NCBI GenBank assembly: GCA_918807975.1
Contig: OU964918.1
Location: 47,600,477 to 47,664,476, forward strand
Direction of reading: 5' to 3'
DNA from: Aplidium turbinatum
Lineage: Eukaryota; Chordata; Ascidiacea; Aplousobranchia; Polyclinidae
DNA: 64,000 nt
The number at the start of each line of letters is the position of its first letter. Within the stretch, counting starts at the first letter, position 1. Of the stretch, positions 23,141 to 35,130 are shown in pieces. A program made the translations under genes and the position numbers. The notes beneath the pieces are model-generated. The model saw only the letters and a list, made by a program, of their open reading frames with translations. It was not told where the DNA came from and ran no database searches.

Positions 23141-24030
23141 CCTATTGTCAGAATAAAATAAACCTAATGGTGGTGAAGTATTTAGGCTACAGTAGGGGGA
23201 GGGGTCAATTTTAATTTCAACTTTAACCCTGGTTTTAGTAAAGAAAAATTGAAATTTCACCCCAAGCCCCTCCCTCTCTACCCTGAAAATTACTTTTTGC
23301 GTAAAATTACCTTGTACTTTTGTTTATAGCATTTAAAATTCAAATACTATTTTCTCCTGTACCAAAACACGTTAATGACGTTGCAAGACAGCCGCAAACA
23401 GTTTTGCTGGTTTTGGTTTCATCGTAAAACACGGAAAAGTGGTCATTTCGATTTTTGCGCATGACTACACGCATGAGCAAAAGAGTACCGAAAATACACA
23501 TAATATTATTCTGTATTGAGAAATAGAGAATAGGCTACCACATTAAATTGATCCAAGGTTATTGTACAGCTTTGGTCACACAAGTGTGCCTTTTAAGTAG
23601 CCTACACATATCGTTCTAAACAAAAGTAGAACTTTAAACCTTCTTTCATATAAGATGTAGTCACTGACAAAGCCACACTTGTGTGGTGAAAGCTTCACAA
23701 ATCACAATACACTTGAATCTATGGATTTACTACGGTAGCCTACTCTCTATTTCTTTGATTAGTATTGATTGCATTACGCATCCATTTGAATAGTTGGTAA
23801 ATTTAAAAGAAGATTGAAAAGTTCATTTACGAAGTTTTATTTTCGATTTTTGTATTGAACTAGCCAAAAAAGAAAAGCGAAATGTAAATTTTTGGCTAAT
23901 CAGAGAAATTCAAACGAAAAAGCTTCAAAGCATAAACGAATAAATACTTCACCGCATTTAGGTTTATTTTATTCTGACGATCGCTCCTGATGAGAATCAG
24001 ACGAAAACTCGCTTCAAGCAATGAACAACT

Positions 24031-24459
24031 TTTTACTTGCAGTCTTCAAGTTTTGTACCAACAGTCAACTTTTCAACTAACATGCAAAAAATGGGGTAGA
24101 CAATTTAACGTATTAGAGAACAACTACACGCCCAGTCAAGCTGGTGCTAGAGAGAAGCCCAATTACTGATCAAAAGATATATTGCCTGGAATTTCAATGT
24201 TCAAAGTAAAATATAACAAACTCCAGTTTGAAATTCTTGTGTTGCAGATCGCGATTTCAGGTATTGAACCCTCTTCAGTATAGGCCTACAACTTTATCAA
24301 CAACATAGCCTAGTAGCCTACAGTAAAATTTACAGCAGTTCAGCATTTCAGTTACAGCATTTACAGCAAAAATTTTACAGCAGTTGCGAAATTTTGCAGA
24401 CTAAACACATACTTTTTGTCAATGGTTAGGCTCCTTTCCGGTGCGTAGTTGTAGAGAAT
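24031..24459. other. No gene seen
   Basis: AT-rich spacer. CAGCATTTCAGTTACAGCATTTACAGCA-type short repeats occur at about 24330-24380. Nothing else is recognised. Confidence 0.45.
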
Positions 24460-24467
24460 GCTAGAAG

Positions 24468-25517
24468 CAGTGCTGTATTCGAGGGTATAGCCTATACGGC
24501 GGTATACGCAGTATACTCTCTGCTTTTTCGAGGAACTAATAGTATACCCTCTGGTTTTCCAAATAGAGTGGTTATGCTATCCTTACTGATTCCTAATGTA
24601 TGATGTTCTGCAAGAATTATCCATGTTATCCATTGAACTTCAGTCTCGAAGTACAACTTTACCTAGAGCCGAACTTTTAATATAAAAGACAATACGAATT
24701 ATTGAGAGTTTCAAGAAAAAACCGGGAGAAAAAAACACAGTTGGCTTTAGCCGCGAAGGATAATTTAATGTTCAGAAATATTTCTCTGATACAGAGTTCT
24801 AAAATGGTGCCAATTAACGCGAATCAACTCATTCAGAGCATTGTTAGCAGAATGCAAATGAGACTTTGCACTAGCCTAATGGCGACATTGACAATGGTCA
24901 GCTACTGGTTGATATTGCTAACGTGCAACCTGAAAAAATGATAGAAGGAACTTTGCGTCATGGAGAAGCATAGGTGAGAAGGATTTGTAAACGCTTTGAC
25001 ATTGATGAAATACAGTCAATCCAAGGATTAAGAGACTTCATTGAAAAAGTTGCAATTGTGCCCAACAATTTGAAGTCTCTCTTGACAGCTATTTCAGCTT
25101 TACCTTGTTCGACAAAAGAATGTGAACGTGGTTTCAGTTTAATGAACAATATTATCACAGATTTAAGAGCATCTTTGTTCATTGATAATGTGAGCTGTTT
25201 GATGTTTATTAATTGCAATGGACCACCTGTGGCCTAATTTAGGGCTAAAAATATGTAAGATCCTGGTTGCTAAGGATAAGGCTAAGGATACTAGATCCGA
25301 ATTTGTAAAGAGAATAAAGATGTAAATTCCTCTCGGTAGGCTTGTTTGGAATGTAGGATTCATAGAAAAATTAACAATTTGATACCTCTCGTCCAATTTT
25401 GATGTTGATAATTGATGTTATGGTAGAATAAAAATTAATATTTTGCAAGTTGTGTATTATTCATCATTTTGGCAAATCTGACAGTACACCCTGTGCTTTT
25501 TTACAAATACAGCACTG
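24468..25517 (+). mobile_element. hAT transposon, decayed, with transposase C-terminus
   Basis: The 1,050-bp element has ends CAGTGCTGTATT(C/T)G inward on both sides. It is flanked by the perfect 8-bp duplication GCTAGAAG (24460-24467 and 25518-25525). A + strand coding remnant (24974-25237) ends with the hAT C-terminal dimerisation region: ALPCSTKECERGFSLMNNII, then TDLRASLFIDNVSCLMFINC and NGPP. This matches hAT transposases of the ZMYM6/KIAA1586-like group as I know it. An upstream piece (24702-24941) is in another frame. Most of the transposase is missing, so this copy is dead or a deleted derivative. Confidence 0.88.
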
Positions 25518-25525
25518 GCTAGAAG

Positions 25526-27050
25526 TAGGCCTATCTAAGGACTTCAAAACTTTCTCGAGTATGCACAAACTTATCTGTTGCCAATCTCTGACTTTGCTGT
25601 CAAACTTCAGAAATTTATTTTCACAAAAAATCTCTTGGCATTATATCAGACATTACTTTGGACCATATTTCTTGTTCCACAAGAATTCAACCAGATGCTT
25701 TTTGCAGTAGCCTAGGCCTATATGCCACTGGCATATTGCAAAATATGAATGCTTCTAGTTTTTCCAATGACAATGAAAATCTAGCTTACTCTTTTGGCTT
25801 CTCTTGTGGTTTTTGCTTGCATATTTTTTAAGCATTTGCATTATCATTGAACAGTACCAAGCATTTGTAGGACTTTTACAGTAGAAGACCTATAGGTTGA
25901 AGAGCAGACTTAATTGACCCCATGTTTTACAAGGACAATGTTAGATAGATAAGTGCGGACAGCTCTGGCAGACAACAGAGAAATCCAACCAACTCTCTCC
26001 ATTATTTGAAAATTGCACTGAACCTTCAGTCGTTTCTTCATCTTAACCAGAAGAGCTGCTTGAATCATTAGAGTGTTATAACTTTTCTTCATCACTATAT
26101 TCATGCAATCCATCGTTGTCAGAATTGTTTTGCAGGATATGCATTATGCAATGCATTGCTTTCCAAGAAAATGTATTGAGAGCACGAGATTAATATAAAA
26201 CATTCATTTGCAACGAAACACTTTCAGTTTACCTCTTCGTGATGTAGCCTAACCTACCTTCAAGTGTCTACCTATTTGGCAAGAAATTGAATGTTTACCA
26301 TTCACATGTTTTGTGAACTGCCTGTCTAAATTTCTCTGCTTGGAAAAAGTCTTGCAGCAAAAATTTACCCTAAATCGTTTAATTTGCAATTTATCTATTG
26401 TTATTCTTTTGTGATTTCTTCAAAAACACAATCTGAGTAGCCTACCAGTAATGTTACCAAAACGCAGCTGGTGTCGATTTCGACACCTCCGTTGTTAAAG
26501 GTTGCATATATCCTCTGATAAAAAAAAATTATTGTTATCACAATGTTTATCAACACAGTTTATAACTTACAGTAAGCTAGTGCAATTACATGAAGCTACT
26601 GAAACTTTCATGGGTCATGGCGATAGGAGAACAAGTAAATTCAAAATATAGATGCTAAAAATTCTAAAGTGTTAGTTTCAACAACTTCGTCGTTCTAGTG
26701 TTAAGTGTCCTGCTAAAAACGCTGCCACTCAGGACGGGTCCTGCAAGTAGCTATAGGGGAGGGGCAATTTCACACAATGATCTACATTAATCTAATCTTG
26801 CAAACACACTGTGTATAAAGCCCGTTTTATGTGTTTTAGTGGGTGGGCGATCGCCTCGATCGCTCTCCTGCATATGCTACTGTAGCCACGTAGCCTACCT
26901 TCGGTAAGCTACACTTACTTTTTGAACCAATATGTTTTCTAGCGTTGTATTAAGGCTCTTGCCGCTCTCTATGCAGTCGACATCTTTGTGTAGACTTGTT
27001 TAAGTTAATTTTGTGGTTTCCTAAAAAACTAACCTAATTTTTGATTCACT
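25526..27050. other. No gene seen
   Basis: AT-rich DNA upstream of the GT31 gene. I see no domain-bearing frame. The final bases (CACTATAG at about 27045-27052) resemble a 3' splice site just upstream of the start codon, so an upstream non-coding exon may lie in this stretch. Confidence 0.45.
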
Positions 27051-27067
27051 ATAGGTTTGTTAAAGTG

Positions 27068-30000
27068 ATGAAAAACAAAATAATTCTATTTGTATTCTTT
27101 CTCTTTGTTTTGTCTTTTATCTTGCTTGCACAACACCAATTTTCAAAACTAAAAATTTATCAAGCAACAATCCACAGGTATGACGATAATTGAGAATTAT
27201 GTAGCCTAACTGTTACTCAGCGGCGGCTGATAAGTTATGAAACTGGAGGTGCTGCGGACTGGCGCAGCCCGGGCGCTTTTTGGTGAAGAGGAATAAAATA
27301 CATGTAGCGGGGAAAACGGTATGGAAGGGCTCCCCCAACATTTTTTTAAAAATCAATTTTAATTTAATGCATTCTGAGCGTATTTTCTGCTCTACGTTGT
27401 AATGAAAAATTAAAATAAAACTTTCGCGTTTTGAAATTTAACATGCAGTGGCAACTGTAAAAAAAAAACTAAGTTTAAAGCATTAACGCTACTTCGATGG
27501 GCGTCGAACCGTTGTCCTCACAAACATAAGGTACAAGATGAAACCACTGAACCAAACACGACAACGTAAAATGTTTGCATTTACACTGTATCAATACAAA
27601 CTCCATTCGAAGTAACAGAAAGTTCGTGGAAAAAAAAACTTCGCGGCTAGGTCACCAAGTTTGACAGAGTGAAGTTTTCAAGTGTTGACGTGTCGTTGTC
27701 TGTAAATTATCACATACACTAGGTGCCTGTGAATGTAGAACTGTCCCTGAAATACTTTGCTCAAGCTCACTCCCCGAGAGTCGAACCAGCAAATTAATAA
27801 ATATAATTCTATTGAAATGAGATCTGTTGCAGGATGGATAAGAGCTTCTGTGTCGACCCAAATCTTTCAATTTCAGTAACATAATTTGGGTCAAAACAAG
27901 ACCTAACTTCTTATGACGACTGAAATTTATTGAATATTTGTTGCAAAATTTATAGGTCCCAAAAAAACCAGACACACAAAAATCTGTTGAAGTTCATTGA
28001 TGAACAAGACACAGGCATACACATAAGCAATAACTCGTCAAGCGACAAGTTTTCCTGCAAAAAGCTTTCTGAAAGTATTGTTTTTTTGAAAAGTCCAACG
28101 AGAGATTACTTTTTGAGAAATGCCTGCCTGCAAAATAAAGGTAAGTTTTGGAGTGCTTTGCTTTGAAAACTAGTTTTAAAAATTTATTCAATTTGCAGTC
28201 CAAGAATTTGGACTTCGTTTTATAAAGTTTTAATTTTTTATTATTACAGTATTACGGTTAATTACATGAATGAATTCATCTGTTACACGATCGAAATACA
28301 TGAATAACTTACATGAATCTCGCAATTTTTGTGGAGATTGTTTGTATTTGTTCATAGCCCAAAGTTTGTGATCACTGATGTATCAGTAATTTTCTTGTCG
28401 GACTTGAAAAAGTTCCACGTGTTTACAGCCCTGGTTAGCTCTCAGCTCATTTAAACTGTTGTAGCCTACTTTTTAAACGTTTGTTTGATCAAATGGTGGC
28501 TATGTTGGCGAGTTGCCAGGAAACCCATAAATCATCTACGTCACTATTTCTTCATAAATGTGACACCCATCAAATAGCAGTTAATCTATTCTATCCGGGG
28601 TAAATATTATGTTGCTTTTCATCAGTGATTTTCAATCGGTGTTCCGCGGAATACTTAGTAGTGTTCCGTCAAAGATTGTCAGGTGTACCGCAAAAAAATG
28701 CATTAGTTTGCTCATGTTGCATGGAACATCGGTCGAAAATCAAAATCACAGTTGTGTTTCTGCATTTAATTCCTGTCCGAATATCAACTTTGTGATCATG
28801 CACACAGGCCCAGATATCGCAGTGAGAAAAACTGAAATTGAAAAATTGTAGTGTAGTTTGTTTTATTGCATCAGTATAAAATTTCTTTTGGTGATCCACA
28901 ACATTATTTTAATGCATGATGTAGTCGGTGGCTCAAAGATTGAAAAACACCGCCCTACGTAATGTAGGGAGGCTATGCGGTGGTTATTCACATTAGAACG
29001 TTCTAAGATCGCTGAGGACGCTACTTTCCGTTTGGGCAACACTAAAAGAATCGACTGATGCCAACACTCGGTTGTTTTGTTTGATCTATGCAGCTTTGGG
29101 TGTTTGATCATAGACTACCCGGAACTGGATAGATGGACGAAGCACTCTTGGTTGGCTTTTTATTAATTTCTCGAAAAACTGTGCCAAACTTTTGGATTCG
29201 TATCTGGAGGAATTTTCGCCATTTGATTTCTGGCTACGCGCTACTAGCGGCGCTACTTTTTTGGTAAAAGTAGCGGCGATACTTTTTAGTTGGAGTAGCG
29301 GCTGCAATAGCGGCGCTATTTTTTCCCAAAGTAGCGGTAGCGGGAGAGGCGCTACTTTTTTTCAGTCGCACTCCCGCTACCCGCTACTTTTTAATTTAAA
29401 GTGAAAAAAACAACTCGTTTTTTTTGGCAATACTGACGTGGTCAAGCTGCTACATAATCGGTTTAGTTGCAAAGGTTCGGTCGTTTCTAGCTGACGTCAA
29501 CTTCTTCTTCGAATATCTTCGTGTGATGAAGCCTATCTGCCATGCTTTAGACATTCTCCAGGGTGAGTCCAAGGCGTATTACGGAGTCTTGCTTCCAACC
29601 ATCACAATTTGCGCGAAGAAGTTGACCGAGATCAGTGATCTTGTGACCTGTGAGGAGTTGAGTGAAAGTCCTGGAAGGGGTGGAAAAACGATTCAATGAC
29701 ATGAAATGCGTTATGGCATCATGTCTTCATCCCTCCTTCAAGACGTCGTGGCTACAATTTTTGCACTACGTTTCCACGGATGATGCTGACGCACTGCGAG
29801 AAAAAGTCAAGACAGATGTAATTCGACTGTTGCGGGAGACATCAAGCCAGGTTGATACCGAGAAGAGTGACACCAACACCAGTCACGACTCCGAGGATGA
29901 AGTTTTTGGTGTGTTGGCGCCATCCCGTGAAACGTCGGTGCAGAAGGAAGCAGCAATTGTGGACGCCTTTTTTTCGGACAGGAGCAAGTCCTTGAGCTTT

Positions 30001-32648
30001 TCGAATACCGAGTTAAAACATCTGTTCATTAAATACAACATCCCAATTCCTTCCAGTGCTGCGGTGGAGACTTTTCTCTGATGGAAAAGATGTGCTTATG
30101 CGGGCAGGACTTAGTGACTCTCATTTTGAAATGCTAGTGTTTTTGAAAGATGAGTAACATTAAATTTCCCTTAGAATGTGTTTTCTATAACGACTTTAAA
30201 TGACAGTGTAAAGTGTAAACGAATGATAACATTCATTTTCAAGGTCATTTTTGTGTCACTATGGACTTGAGTGTTTCCTAGTGTCATTTTAAACAAAAGT
30301 AGCGGAAGAAGTAGCGGTAGCGCACGCTACTTTGGTCCGAGTAGCGGTAGCAGGTAGCGCGCTACTTTTGTAAATTGGTAGCGGGTAGCGCGCTACTTTT
30401 GTAAATTGGTAGCGGGTAGCGGTAGCGCGCTCTATTTTGGTCCAAGTAGCGGTAGCGGGTAGCGCGCTACTTTAAAAGTAGCGGGTGCTCACCTCTGGGA
30501 GTGAAGCACTGTTTTCTAGATATCTTTTAAATTCAGTAGCCTAATTTGTAAGTTGGTGATGTTGTTGGCTCTAAATGTAGAGTTTATAGTATACGTCGTT
30601 TACAAACAATACACCTTTGCTTCTCTGATAAACGGTTCTACCAGGTAAATGCACCAGAAAGGTGTGTTGTCTAGAAAGCTAATCACCATTTACGGAGTAC
30701 AGTAAAACAGGATATAAGCATAACAGTGTTGTTGTGTGTTGCAATGGCCTATCACTGTAGTCGCCTGCACCTAACTTACACTTCTTGAGTAATAATTCCA
30801 AATACCTGCAAAAAGCCGATGCTTTGCTTAATGTTTAGTATAGCAATTTCTTACTTAGGCTTGAGTCATGAGCAAGGCGGAGAATTATTAATCTACGTCA
30901 GCAGGAACAGGGTATTCAAAACCAGTGTTATAGCGTTCACCAATTTTATAGCTTTCTTTTTATCTTTTAGTTGATATTCTACTCACATTCATTTGTTTTA
31001 TGCAGCTGTGAATTGGACCATGTATACTTTTGTGAAGTCTGCTGCTTCAAACTTTCGACATCGTGAAATTATTCGTCGCACGTGGGGGTCCCTCAGTTAT
31101 ATTGATGGATTACGATTGGCAACCGTGTTTGTTGTTGGAGTGACATCAGTCGTAAATCAAAATTTAATCGATGAAGAATTTTCAAGATATGAGGATATTC
31201 TGCAAATTAATGTTTCTGACACATACAAGTAGGCAAGATTCCATTTCTATTGTTTTCAACTCAGTGATATTTTAAATGATGAGCGTCACTTTTTTTTCTG
31301 TGTAGAAGCAGGTTAGGCCACCAAGTACAATATTTGATAAAAAAATCTTTTTCATGACATTGTCTGAAAGCTGGCCAGGATTACTATGTTTTTTGTGACT
31401 TATGCAACATCCGGATCGTTGTATTTCTAAACTTCCTATGAAGTTTGCCGATAAAAAATGGATTGTAGTTTAACGGCTGTGTTTTTCTATGATGAATTTC
31501 ACTTTACTTAACCTATTGATTGTAATTCACTCAGCTGACTCTGTATATATTTCCTATACCAACTATCAGTTAACAATTCTATTCTGCTGTATATGTGCTC
31601 TGAGTTGAATTTTTGAATATGTAGCCTTGGGCTGTTAACTATTGAAGCTGCATTCTGGCTGCTTTGAACGGTTGTACCGTACAGACTAGAAATCAATCAC
31701 CCACACTCTGCTAATAATGTTAATAACTTCGGTTTTTCACTTGAACTTTGGCAAGATTTCCTTTTTTTTGTAGGCCATGCTTTTTATTCTACTTTAGGTT
31801 GTATTTGAATAAGCTGAAGATGCTAGGCTATTGTTATAGCAAAATCAATTCTAAATAAATTATGCCAGGAGGAAAAATTGTGCAAGTTCCAGCATTTGGT
31901 GAATGCAAATTAGCAGTAGGCCTACCACGTTAGGTTAAATGAATAACTGTAAAACTCTGTTGGAAGTGCTTTTTTGCTTTTCTTTCGGTGCAATGTTTTT
32001 AAGACTTGATTTTTTCGCAAATAAGTTGGTAATCTGCGCGTGTTTCCATTCAAAGATTTATAAAATTACGTTTTCAGAAACATTGGACAAAAAAGTCTTG
32101 CTGGAATGAAATGGGCATCGGAAAATCTTCCACAAGAATATCTTTATTCATCTGCTGATGACGACTTTTTAATCAACGTTGGCAAAACACAAGAACTCAT
32201 TGATCAGTACCACCAAAAAGTTTCTAAAAATAAGTGGCCTACATTTCCCATTCTATGCATTTATGAAAGTCGTATAAACGATGCGCCATTGCGAGATAAT
32301 CATTACAAGTCCTACCTCTCTTTCGAAGACTTCAAATGGCCAAACTTTCCTGATTATTGTCTTGGCGGAACATATACGACCAGTGTCGATGTTGCTCAAA
32401 AACTTTGGGAAGTTTCTAGAACCGAAAAAGTTGTGAGAATGGATGATGTTTGGATAACAGGAATACTCCGAGAAAGAATAGGAATGCCAAGACAATTTAT
32501 TATAACAGTTCAACCGTCTTTGTCTTCTCATTATGCAGGGTTTTCAGATAAACAATCAATTAATGCAAAAACATATGTAAAAACAGATTGGCAAAAAATT
32601 TATGACACTTTTAAATTAAAAGTAATTTGCTTTCACTTTAGTAATTAA
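27068..32648 (+). CDS. GT31 glycosyltransferase (beta-1,3-galactosyl/GlcNAc-transferase type), four coding exons
   Basis: The product is a Golgi type II enzyme that would transfer Gal or GlcNAc in beta-1,3 linkage onto glycans; donor and acceptor cannot be told from sequence. Coding exons are 27068-27177, 27956-28140, 31006-31228 and 32078-32648. All introns are GT-AG with phases 2, 1 and 2, giving 362 aa without internal stops. Residues 5-22 form a signal anchor (IILFVFFLFVLSFILLAQ). The family motifs occur in order: NFRHREIIRRTWG (114-126), RLATVFVVGV (135-144), EEFSRYEDILQINVSDTYKN (155-174), the metal-binding DDD of YSSADDDFLINV (200-202), YCLGGTYT, and MDDVWITG (294-301), the equivalent of E(D)DV.TG. 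Possible N-glycosylation sites are NWT, NNSS and NVSD. The length fits a complete family member. The start is the first Met of the signal anchor; a splice-acceptor-like TATAG lies 16 bases before it. Introns 1 and 2 hold transposon debris. Confidence 0.92.
27222..27310. repeat. Possible DNA-transposon terminus in intron 1 of the GT31 gene
   Basis: CAGCGGCGGCTGATAAG followed by GGAGGTGCTGCGGACTGGCG resembles ends of hAT/Chapaev-type elements (CAGTGGCGGCT..). No partner end or duplication was found. Confidence 0.35.
27492..27562 (-). repeat. tRNA-like sequence, probably a SINE head, in intron 1
   Basis: On the minus strand it reads GTTTGGTTCAGTGGTTTCAT then ACAACGGTTCGACGCCC, fitting the A and B boxes of a tRNA. 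The acceptor stems do not pair well and a T-rich tail follows, so a SINE or tRNA pseudogene is likelier than a working tRNA. Confidence 0.55.
28623..28951. mobile_element. hAT-type MITE in intron 2 of the GT31 gene
   Basis: The left end (CAGTGATTTTCAATCGGTGT then TCCGCGGAATAC) and the right end (read on minus: CGGTGTTTTTCAATCTTTGA) show the TTTTCAATC..-type ends of hAT elements with a TCCGCGGA core. The exact ends and duplication are unclear. Confidence 0.5.
29190..30497 (+). mobile_element. Decayed hAT transposon in intron 2, with GTAGCGGTAGC arrays at both ends
   Basis: A coding remnant at 29424-30081 (two overlapping frames) has the hAT C-terminal region: FFEYLRVMKPICHALDILQG, YYGVLLPTITICAKKL and PIPSSAAVE. 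The last normally continues as RLFS..; here the frame shifts, and FSDGKDVL..SDSHFEMLVFLKDE follows in another frame to about 30156. Arrays of AGTAGCGGTAGCG / CGCTACTTT flank the coding part (about 29240-29400 and 30297-30480). The right terminus CACCTCTG (30490-30497) is the inverse of the hAT-like CAGAGGTG. The left terminus was not found. Confidence 0.78.
31800..31930 (+). repeat. Repeat copy, GCTGAAGATGC family, in intron 3
   Basis: This repeat shares TTTGAATAAGCTGAAGATGC, AAATAAATTATG and CCAGCATTTG(G/A)TGAATGC with copies at about 60838-60958 (+) and 62338-62455 (-). A weaker partial lies at about 62780-62825. Its class is unknown. Confidence 0.65.
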
Positions 32649-32939
32649 AATTTGTAGTTGTTAAATATATTTATGCTGTTAAGAAACAAGCGATATTCTA
32701 TGCAACACCACCACAAGGGAATTATAGATCAGGTTTTAAAGAATTGTATTGAATTGAAGCAATCTGCTGTCTAACTATAATTATGCACAATGGACATGCG
32801 ATGAGATAATGTAATTAAAAAAAGCAAGTATTTTAACGGTTGTGGAGAGGATAATTTGCACCCGGTAGTAGCCTAATAAAAAGTGCGCCCCAATACAACA
32901 CACCTTTAAAGAAAACAATACAATTCCGAAAAAAAAATT

Positions 32940-32945
32940 CAATAA
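32940..32945 (+). promoter_or_regulatory. Candidate poly(A) signal of the GT31 gene
   Basis: AATAAA lies about 290 bases after the stop codon at 32646-32648 and is followed by a T-rich stretch. An earlier AATAAA lies near 32874. Which one is used cannot be decided from sequence. Confidence 0.4.
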
Positions 32946-33055
32946 AGTGTTCAAAACTGTGTTTTTTTTGTTTGAAAGCAATATTTGTTTTGTATGTCAA
33001 CAATATGTCTTACATATACCGTAGTGTTTTATTTATCTCAGTTGACCTATTAGTT

Positions 33056-33844
33056 TACTCATTAAAATGTAGTCTATTTGGTTTTTTGTGATTCCATCTG
33101 GCGATCTCCAAGTATGCTTTGAGTTTACTTTTTGTTCAAACCATGTGTTTGCTATAAACAGATCATTTTTTTCACAGCAGTCTATCAGTTTTTCTCCATT
33201 GTCGTTTAGTGTTCCAAGTCCAAATGGGCCCACTATTTTTTCATATGTGACATCACCAACTTTAGCGTTAAAATCTCCCAGTACTACCAGTTGATCAGTT
33301 GATTTTTTATACTTTCTTATTGTTTCATTCAAATTTTCGTAAAAGTATCTTTGTTCTCCTCGCTTGCATCCTCATTTGGTGCATATACTTGTATTAGCAA
33401 CGTGTTGAAAGGGTGTGTGTTTATTTTCATGCAAATAATTCTTTCACATATTAGATCATAAAATATCATAGATTTTGCTACATTATGCCTCATTATGAAG
33501 CCTACACCTTTCCTGCGCTTGATCCCTCCGGAGTATATCACCTTGAAGTTTTCTAATTTTGTTGGTATGTTGGTTGTGAACTCTCCTGCTTGTGACCAGA
33601 AAGTTTCGGAAATTCCTAATATATCAAGGTCCAACTCTTCACTTTCTTGTATCACACACTCTAGCTTCCCAGGCTCATTCAGCCCTCTGACATTACAAGT
33701 CCCTAATTTCAAACAGTCACTGATTGACGATGAAGTCCTGCCTGTTTGTCCACAGGTGCTCCACCGGGCTAAATTACAGTGATTCGTGTGTATCACTGCA
33801 CTTCTTTTGCCAAGATCTGGATTATTCAACTTGTGTTTACTCAT
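33056..33844 (-). pseudogene. LINE endonuclease (EEP fold), inverted segment
   Basis: The minus-strand frame starts MSKHKLNNPDLGKRS. It contains LKLGTCNVRGLNEPGKLECV, LDILGISETFW (the catalytic E of the EEP family), VGFIMRHNV and LIQVYAPNE. After a one-base frame loss at about 33330-33345 come QLVVLGDFNAKVG and KNQIDYILMS. These are the usual LINE/APE endonuclease motifs (GDFN, IDYIL), close to sequences annotated as craniofacial development protein 2-like, which derive from RTE elements. It ends abruptly at the left target duplication. Confidence 0.88.
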
Positions 33845-33959
33845 GACAATACAAAGGGGCTAATAAGGTACGTCAGGCCCCCAGAACTAACGCACTTAGC
33901 AGTATACCATGTTGGTTAATTGCGCCAACCGTTGATCCTAATGGATTCATCCGCTTGCC

Positions 33960-35130
33960 ATCATTCTTTCTTCTAAGAATCATCTTCCTTCTAAGAACAA
34001 TTGGCGAACGCAGAATAGAAAAAGGAAAACACACTTACATTGCATACATAGATTACAGCAAAGCATTTGACAGGATAAAACATACCAAATTACTGCAATT
34101 GCTCGAAAAATTTAATGTCCCGTTCTTAGAAAGAAGGCTTATAAAAAACATATATTTTAAACAAACAGCAGCAGTTCGAAGTGGTAGCAGTCTCACAGAA
34201 TTTTTCCCGATATTCAAAGGAGTTCGGCAGGGATGCATACTCTCACCAATATTATTCAATTTGTACAGCGAAGCAATAATCAAGGAAACATTAACAACAC
34301 TAAACAAAAACGGAGTAAAATTCAATGGTCAAATAGTAAGCAACATACGATACGCAGATGACACTGTCATACTCGCCGACACAGAAGAAAAACTACAAGA
34401 AAGCATGGACAAAATCAATGAAATCAGTAAAAAATACGGAATGAAACTCAATTTGAAGAAAACAAAGACAATGCTCATCGAAAAAAGCAATGGAAATAAT
34501 AAAACAAACATTAAGCTGGAAGGAGAACAATTGGATCAGGTCACCACATACACATACCTAGGGTCCCTCATTACACAAGATGGAAGATGCACCAATGATA
34601 TAAAAAGAAGAATCGGTCAAGCAAAAGCGTCATTTTGGAAATGCAAGGAATTTTTAAGAGGAGAAATAAATTTACAATTAAAACTGAGACTTCTATCTTG
34701 TTACATCAAACCAGTCATGTCATATGGAAGTGAAAGTTGGACCTACAGCAAAGAAATTCACAAAAAAATTAATGCTTTTCAACTCTGGTGCTACAGAAGA
34801 ATATTAAAAATATCATATAAAAAAAACATTACAAACGAAGCAATTAGGAAAAGAATTGGAGTGCAAGATACATGGGCAAACGACTTGGCAAAACAAAAGA
34901 TGAAATTCGCGGGACATATTTTGAGAGGATCGGCAGGACAGCTACATCAATTGGTTATTGAAGGTATGGTGGAAGGAAAGAGGTGCAGGGGAAGAAGGAG
35001 ACGAACATGGGGAGATGACGTGATACAGTGGGCTGATTTGTCAAGCATTGGAGAAACAAAAAGAGTAGCGGAAGAACGTGACTTGTGGAAGAAAGTGACA
35101 GCCAACCTCCGGATCGGAGACGGCACGTGA
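33960..35130 (+). pseudogene. LINE reverse transcriptase, C-terminal two thirds
   Basis: The first Met of the long frame (33955) is not the natural start. From ERRIEKGKHTYIAYIDYSKA (finger/palm A, first catalytic Asp in YIDYSKAFD) it passes through GVRQGCILSPILFNLYSEAI and the catalytic IRYADDTVILAD. Next are LNLKKTKTMLIE and TYTYLGSLITQDGRC, then the thumb and C-terminal part (PVMSYGSESWTYSKEIHKKI, NAFQLWCYRRILKI, KMKFAGHILRGS). It ends DLWKKVTANLRIGDGT. The frame is open throughout, suggesting a fairly recent insertion, though the 5' part is missing. Confidence 0.9.

Larger units (their letters stand above)
22568..24030. repeat. Inverted-repeat unit enclosing two SINEs
   Basis: A block of about 65-70 bp at 22568-22639 (GTTGTTCATTGCTCGAAG ... 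CGTCAGAAT) returns in inverse at 23971-24030 (ATTCTGACGATCG ... AGCAATGAACAAC). Between them are two SINE copies and about 800 bp of unassigned DNA. Each block contains CCTGATGA and, after about ten bases, GACGAAA. This could be one element with inverted ends, or two copies of one repeat inserted in opposite directions. Confidence 0.65.

Noticed and set aside
27492-27562. A functional tRNA gene
   Set aside because: The acceptor stem does not pair, there is no pol III terminator in the right place, and it lies inside an intron beside repeat-like sequence.
32253-32531. Minus-strand open frame across GT31 exon 4
   Set aside because: It is a shadow of the GT31 coding exon, which carries the conserved motifs on the + strand.
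33495-33782. Plus-strand open frame in the inverted LINE half
   Set aside because: It is antisense to the LINE endonuclease, whose motifs (CNVRGL, GISETFW) are on the minus strand.
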